Part shown: positions 58,840 through 64,000 of the stretch, one piece after another
Layout: every line of letters begins with the position of its first letter
How positions within the stretch are numbered: the stretch's first letter is position 1
Assembly: GCA_034440635.1 (NCBI GenBank)
Contig: JAOTON010000047.1
Coordinates: forward strand, 372,001 to 436,000
DNA: 64,000 nt
Direction: 5' to 3'
DNA from: Lepas anatifera
Lineage: Eukaryota; Arthropoda; Thecostraca; Lepadidae
Notes under the pieces: generated by a model
Told to the model about the DNA's origin: nothing
What the model saw: only the letters and a program-made list of their open reading frames with translations
The model's database searches: none
Translations under genes and position numbers: made by a program

Positions 58840-58865
58840 GGCGACACTTATATATAAGTGTCGCC
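58840..58865. repeat. 26-bp perfect palindrome
   Basis: GGCGACACTTATA followed by its exact reverse complement, next to the (TA)n tract. It may be a junction of two MITE ends (TATAAGTGTCGCC). Confidence 0.9.
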
Positions 58866-58943
58866 ACCGGAAAAAAGTGAGGGGGCCAGCCAAACTTCAA
58901 CCTAATGCTGACAAAAAACTTTCTACGTTAGGACCAAAAACTG

Positions 58944-61501
58944 TTCGAATCCGGGCTCCTCGTTGACTTTCACAGCTGCTGGTTATAAAAATGTTCGTTT
59001 TTTCCATTTTGACATATTGTTTATTGTTTATTGTTTATTTGTGTCATGAGCAACAGGTTGCCCCCAATTACAGCTCATGTCGTATCGAAGACGATCAAAC
59101 ACGAACGACGATCGAACACTCAGCTTATACAGGATACAATGATCCACATACGCACTAAATACAAATAAAACGTCCTAAGAAAACAAGGGGAGATCACTAC
59201 AGACTTTTATATACGCGCGGACCTGAGATCTGAACTGACAAAATGTTGAACTGAATACATCTGAATTTTGACACACGGTTAAGAAAGAGTTCATAGCACC
59301 AGCCGCTCGACAAAATACACCTCTTTTAACCGTATCCACCCTGGCGAAGGGAACGTGGAGCAAAGTACCGTTCATATTCCGAGTGGGTCGCGCGGGGACG
59401 TGAAGGGGGAATGTCCCGAGCAAGAGAGCAGAGTCCACCTTCCCGGCTAGAATTTTGTGAACGAAAAGTACATCGTACTGATACCTCCTGTTTGAAAGGC
59501 TGGTTATGTTAAAAGTCGCCAAAAGGTCTGAGTATGCCAAAGACGTTGTTAATGTACGAGTAGTGGAAGCGAGCCAGATAAGGAATTTATGTTGAACCCT
59601 TTCAAGTCTTTCAAGGTTTGTTTGGGCAGCACCCCCCCCAAATCACGCAACCGTATTCTAGAATTGCCCGAACGTTGCCAAAATAAGCTGCCATGAGAGG
59701 TTCTGGTGACAATTCTCCCCCTGTATGGCAAGATTGGAGGGTTCTAATCATCACGCCCAGAGCTCTGTTTGCTCTAGTTACCGTGTTGTTGATGTGGTCG
59801 GCGAAGGTTAATTTGGTGTCCAGCCATACCCCGAGGTCCCGGATAGAATCTACCCGGTCCAGAGCAGTGTTTTGAATTTTGTAGGTGGCCAGAATGGGGT
59901 TCCGTTTCAGAGTAATTGAGAATGCTTTGCATTTCAAAGGATTTAGTTGGAGTTTCCAATCATGGGACCATTGTGTGAGAGCATTCAGGTCTCCCAGAAG
60001 CCGCTCAATGTCCTCCAAAGAGATAATTTGGCTGTACAATTTTACGTCGTCCGCAAAAAGAAGGCAGTTCGTTTTGATCACGTTCGGGAGATCGTTCACA
60101 AACAGAGCAAAGAGCAACGGTGAGAGAATGCTACCCTCTGGTGTTCCAGAGATTACCCTGGTCCAATCCGAACACTTTCCGTTGACAATGACACGTTGCT
60201 TTCGATTGCTCAAATAGGATGATAGCCAATTTAGTGCCAGGTCAGTGATTTGGTAAGAGTGCTTGAGCTTGTATAGGAGAAGTTTGTGATTGACGCTCTG
60301 GAACGCCGCAGAGTAATCGGTATAAATGACATCGGTTTGGTGGCCAGAAGAGATCGAATCCCACGCTGTTTTTAGAAGAGAGGCTAAATTTGTTTCGCAA
60401 GACCTGCGTGGGACAAAACCATGCTGTTTGTCTGACAAGACGGGTTGAACATGGAGTATTAGTGAATCCCGTATACAGCTCTCCAATAGCTTTCCGAACA
60501 GGGGCAGGAGTGAAACGGCCCGATAATTTGATGGTAATTTTTTAGATCCCTTTTTGTGTATTGGTACAATGTTAGCCTCTGCCCACCTACTCGGGAACAC
60601 ACCCTCGGATACGGATTTATTGAAGAGTATGCTAAGTGGGGTTACAAGCTGGTCAGAGCACTCCCTTATAATTCGCGCACTGATGCTGTCTGGCCCACAA
60701 GCTTTGTGGGGCTGGAGATCGTGCAGGGCAGACCTAATGCTGGCAACACTAACCGTGAAACAGTTGAATCGTGGGAGGTCGTGCCTCGGGGCATCAGGAA
60801 GGACTTCTGCGTCAGGCGTGGTGAATTTTGCAGCAAACACTCGGTTGAGTAAATTCGCCCGCTCCACATCTGAGGTGACTTCCCTATCTCCGTTCAATAA
60901 AACAGGTAATTGGCCCTTTGCTCCCTTGACACATTTCAAAAACGACCAGAAACGTTTTGGGTTTGATTTAAAGTCTCCTATCAGCCCACGTATGTAGCGT
61001 AAGTACCTTGAGCCAGAAATTTCCTTAAAATAGCGACGCTTGACCTGGAAGTTGTTCAGAGATTCGGGGTTTTTGTTCCGCTTAACACGGTTGAATGCTG
61101 TTTCTTTTTCCCTCAGAGCATGTCTGACCTCCTCGTCAAACCAGGGTGGATATTTACGTTTTAACACCACAGTAGGTATATGGTCACGAATCGCAGCTTG
61201 GAGCGTGTCATAAAATGAATCCACAGCATCATTAATGTTCATGTCCTGCAACGCATTCCAGGGAATAATATCTAATGACTGTCGAAGACCATCGAAGTCT
61301 GCTCTCCTGTAATTTAGTGCAGTGACCCGATTAGTCAATTGCCCCCTCTGAGAGGTGACAGCAAATCGACATACGATTTCATCATGATCAGAAGGAAAGA
61401 TTCCAGGCCGAACATTGGCTTCTACCTGAGCGTGTCTACTGAAAATGAGATCTAAATAATTGTCACCTCTGGTCGGCTCCCACATCAGGAAATTGTTCGC
61501 C
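58944..61501 (-). mobile_element. 5'-truncated jockey/CR1-like LINE
   Basis: On the minus strand the element begins inside the endonuclease domain, runs through reverse transcriptase and a C-terminal region, and ends with a short AATAAAC repeat (about 59017-59040). The flanks are the two halves of a small MITE, so the insertion site is known: about 'ggaccaaaa' and 'aaaagtgagg'. A short duplication of A-rich sequence is likely but not exact. Confidence 0.8.
59175..61501 (-). pseudogene. LINE reverse transcriptase protein, 5'-truncated, one frameshift
   Basis: The frame enters at the end of the endonuclease ('WEPTRGDNYLDLIFS', 'PSDHDEI'). The reverse transcriptase follows: 'GPDSISARII', 'IVPIHKKGSKKLPSNYRAVS', 'TDYSAAFQSVNH' (motif A), 'GTPEGSILSPLLF' and intact 'FADD' at about 60046-60057. 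At 59632-59639 a run of eight C (G on the coding strand) shifts the frame to an early stop at 59611. With one base fewer, the protein continues through 'LERLERVQHKF' and the 121-codon frame to a stop at 59175. The catalytic residues are intact, but the missing 5' endonuclease makes this a dead copy. Confidence 0.85.
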
Positions 61502-61546
61502 AAAAGTGAGGGGCTAGGCGCCCCTGCCCCCTTTCCGACGCTTATG

Positions 61547-62395
61547 CTTGCAGACACAAAATCTCTCATTAGAATGACTTATTTGTTCCAATGGGAGAGC
61601 TCTACCTGGATGAGTATCTTTTGTGAATGAATGTGCTTTAGTTTAGCTATTGACTTACGCTGTAATATGTGATCTCATAGGCCTACAAATTGACCTAAGA
61701 TGACAAATGATATACAATAGAAGAGGCATGTAATACGATTTCTCGTTGACTTCAGTTTACGGTCTCTTATCTTTGTTAATTCTCAGACGGCTGGGGCGGG
61801 GGGGGGGTGTTGACTCACTCCCCTGTTATAGGGTGAAGGGCTAAGATGCCCCTGGCCAGGCGAGGATTTCAGGTCGCTTGACCCAGCCTCACGATCTGAC
61901 TCTAACGGATGGCTCAGACTAGAAGTTCCGAGAAAATATGCGAAAAAGACTAATGAACATCCAGGAAAAAAACGGTGATGCTGCATGCTACCGTTTTCTA
62001 TTGGCCGCTTCGGAAAACCAAGGAACTAGGTTTGACCCCTTCACTCGGGAGAAGGTTAATGGAAAACCTGCTTGCACACTGTCGACCACACTCTTGACGT
62101 GACTAAATTTACGGCCTCCTACAGTCGGCTTAGTCCGAACGGTGTCAGGCGTATCCAGGCAACAAGGTGGCAGTACTGTCAGCGTAAAACAATCGCCAGC
62201 GTTGTTCTCTGCTGTGGGAGCAGGCGTCTCGGCTCTGACGTGCATCGGACGAAAAGTGATGGGCTGGTGGAAAAAGTATTTGCACCGTCGGATGCTGAGA
62301 TCGGGGTATTGCTCAGTCCATGTATACCGGCGAGGGTACCTGAACATGGCGCGACGAGGCCCTGGAAACCAAAGCACTGTAAGGAACAGCCCTAG
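61547..62395. other. Non-coding stretch
   Basis: Overlapping short frames on both strands (for example 61988-62422 minus) have no motif. Nothing recognised. Confidence 0.4.
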
Positions 62396-62664
62396 CAGGG
62401 GCGTAGCAAGGATTTCGCTCAAGGGGGGGGCGGCGCCCCAAAAGGCCCCTGCGACAGCGCCAAAAGGACCCTCATGGGTGAAAAGGGCCCTGCTTGTTAC
62501 AGAATAGAGTGCTTAAGAGAGCCCTGTCTCGTATGCAATTTCAAAGTTGGCCACAGAGCATAGTGCGGGCGAGCTGCGCTTCGCTCGGCCCGTATCCTCA
62601 GGGGGCCTTTCGGGCCCTCAGGGGGGGTGGCTGTCCCTGCCGCCCCCCCTTGGCTACGTCCCTG
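62396..62664. mobile_element. GGGCGTAGCCAGG-type MITE, 269 bp
   Basis: It begins CAGGGGCGTAGCAAGG and ends CCTTGGCTACGTCCCTG, inverted repeats with few mismatches. The flanks agccctag and gctcctag share only their last five bases, so the target duplication is decayed or different. Related fragments occur at 5283-5372, 40753-40823 and within the 19.4-21.3-kb satellite units. Confidence 0.7.
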
Positions 62665-62839
62665 GCTCCTAGTGAGTAGGTGACTCTTACCTCACAAGCA
62701 ATGTTATATACACTCATTAGTAGGAAGGTGGCTATGTGAAGACGCTCTCCCAGACAGTTGTACTGATGAAACTGCACCGATATGTGCGGGTGCTCCCCTG
62801 TCTCGTTCTGGGAGGCGGCAGAAGTTTCGGGGCGCCGCC

Positions 62840-62906
62840 CGGCTGAGGTCGCCGGAGCCCCGCTGAGGTCGCCGGAGCCCCGCTGAGGTCGCCGGAGGCC
62901 CGCTGG
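62840..62906. repeat. 21-bp tandem repeat, about three copies
   Basis: GCTGAGGTCGCCGGAGCCCC is repeated head to tail three times with small changes in the third copy. Frames through it are not supported as genes. Confidence 0.85.
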
Positions 62907-63566
62907 GGTCACCTCCGCAGCGAGGCTGGCGCCGGAAAACAGGTCGGAGCGCCACTCTGCGTAACTCACAATCACAGTAAACATGTCGGCGGCGCCGTGC
63001 GGAGCGGTAAGGTGGGGAGTAGCTGTTTGGGAGCGGCGCAGGCACTGCATCCCGCGCCTGACAGCTGTCCCGCTCAGCACCCGCTGGACTGGTGGACGGG
63101 ACGGCCAGCCCGCGGCCGCGCCGGCACAGCCAGCACTACCGGCACTCAGGGCCGATGGCTGACTTGGCCTCAGTACCTCGATAGGACAATAGGCGAAAGT
63201 GCGTTCAGGCTCTTGACCGGTCTACTTGACTTGACTTAAAACTTGACCGGTCTACGTTACTTGATAAGTTATTTCCCGTTATGTGCCATCCATCTAGGTC
63301 AACGTGTGCTCTGCAGGCGTTAATGAAACCTGGCTTTGAATACCGAGTCGTAATAGGCTACCATATCTACCAATAATGAATAATCTACCATATAATGAAC
63401 TTTACATAAAGTCAAATTCTAGGTAATTCTCAACTTGAAATTAATCTTCATCTGTAATTAGAATTCGATATGCTGGAAAAGATCTGCATATGACTGAGTC
63501 ATCAATGCTTGATAGAAATAACACAATATATAACAATCAGTATTTCCGTTTAGCAAAATTATATGT
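62907..63566. other. Non-coding stretch
   Basis: A GC-rich start (to about 63130) is followed by AT-rich sequence with a short direct repeat, 'cttgaccggtctac', at 63211 and 63242. No gene is seen. Confidence 0.35.
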
Positions 63567-63568
63567 AT

Positions 63569-63834
63569 GGGTGGATCCAGAGAACAAAGGGACGTGTGGC
63601 CCCCTCCCCCGGCAGAGCCTCGGCACCCCCAAAAATGACCTGAGCATTCCCCCATTGAAACGTCCTTAGCACCCCCTGAAACGTCGCTTCCTCAGGATAT
63701 GAATATCAGCGCCCCAGTGATAAGATTTGGTGCTCCCTGAAAGGTTGCACCGTCTAAGTTGGCGCTTGCCTGGCTCCAATCTCCCTGTAACTGGGTGCCT
63801 GCGCCCCCTTGATCAGATTGCCTGGATCCACCTG
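63569..63834. mobile_element. Possible MITE with GGTGGATCCAG ends
   Basis: GGGTGGATCCAG and CTGGATCCACCTG are inverted repeats about 265 bp apart, with a C-rich interior like the other MITEs here. No matching target duplication was found. Confidence 0.4.
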
Positions 63835-64000
63835 TTGGTCCATGCGGCATGTGATTAATTTCCATGCTTGCCTTATTCTTTTCTCATTTGAAGAGTTCGT
63901 AGTTTTGTCACCGTCTCATCGACACCGATGTTGATGTCTTGCCGTCTTTTTTCGATCCTTTGGATAAAACACTTGTTTTTTTCGGCAAAATCAGCCTCAG

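Larger units (their letters stand above)
58851..61546. mobile_element. Mirror copy of the 133-bp MITE, split by a LINE
   Basis: The left part, 58851-58940, matches the reverse complement of 55800-55902 ('ggccagccaaacttcaacct', 'acgttaggaccaaaa'). The right part, about 61502-61546, supplies the other end ('ccctttccgacgcttatg'). The LINE at about 58944-61501 interrupts it at 'ggaccaaaa'. Confidence 0.65.

Noticed and set aside
58941..58965. tRNA B-box-like GTTCGAATCC
   Set aside because: No A box, anticodon arm or acceptor stem upstream; it lies at the LINE/MITE junction.

Overview
The window is animal nuclear DNA, probably from a marine arthropod such as a crustacean. That placement is an inference from intron style, the invertebrate-type repeat families and the protein similarity of the one recognisable host gene. 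Most of the 64 kb is repeats and mobile elements. No rRNA, tRNA, CRISPR or bacterial-type operon is visible.

Host gene. The only gene I can name with confidence is ATP6AP1 (V-ATPase accessory subunit S1, Ac45) on the + strand. It has nine coding exons from 21915 to 29803, all phase-consistent, giving 435 residues with a signal peptide, a glycosylated luminal domain, a C-terminal membrane span and a short tail. Introns 3, 6 and 7 each carry a GC-rich minisatellite ending at the 3' splice site. In introns 6 and 7 the repeat unit contains a copy of the intron's own acceptor. Two weaker exon candidates with compatible phase lie at 31.25-35.1 kb.

Left third (1-21.3 kb). There is a 1.5-kb inverted-repeat element (about 2.24-3.80 kb), two hAT-type MITEs with perfect 8-bp target duplications (4080-4462 and 4678-5005), and a degenerate ~20-bp minisatellite (about 6.5-7.5 kb, continuing at 18.47-21.3 kb with a ~530-bp higher-order period). 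A LINE of the L1/Tx1 type sits inside this satellite (about 7493-18455, 14-bp target duplication). An apparently intact Ty3/gypsy element (12598-17317, minus strand) is nested in the LINE, with identical 186-bp LTRs and a 5-bp target duplication.

Right half (30-64 kb). This holds a TTAA-flanked MITE (33931-34379), several tandem repeats, and a 2.72-kb transposon with perfect 40-bp inverted termini and a 5-bp target duplication (45914-48633), which contains a cluster of nuclear-receptor-type half-sites. It also holds a further hAT-type MITE (51652-51858) and a composite region at 55.7-61.6 kb. In that composite, a hAT-like DNA transposon (56082-58748, 8-bp target duplication) has ~785-bp inverted termini and a truncated transposase whose 3' end has been copied in inverted orientation. 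It lies between two mirror-image copies of a small MITE, one of which is split by a 5'-truncated jockey/CR1-like LINE. The rest is non-coding as far as I can read.
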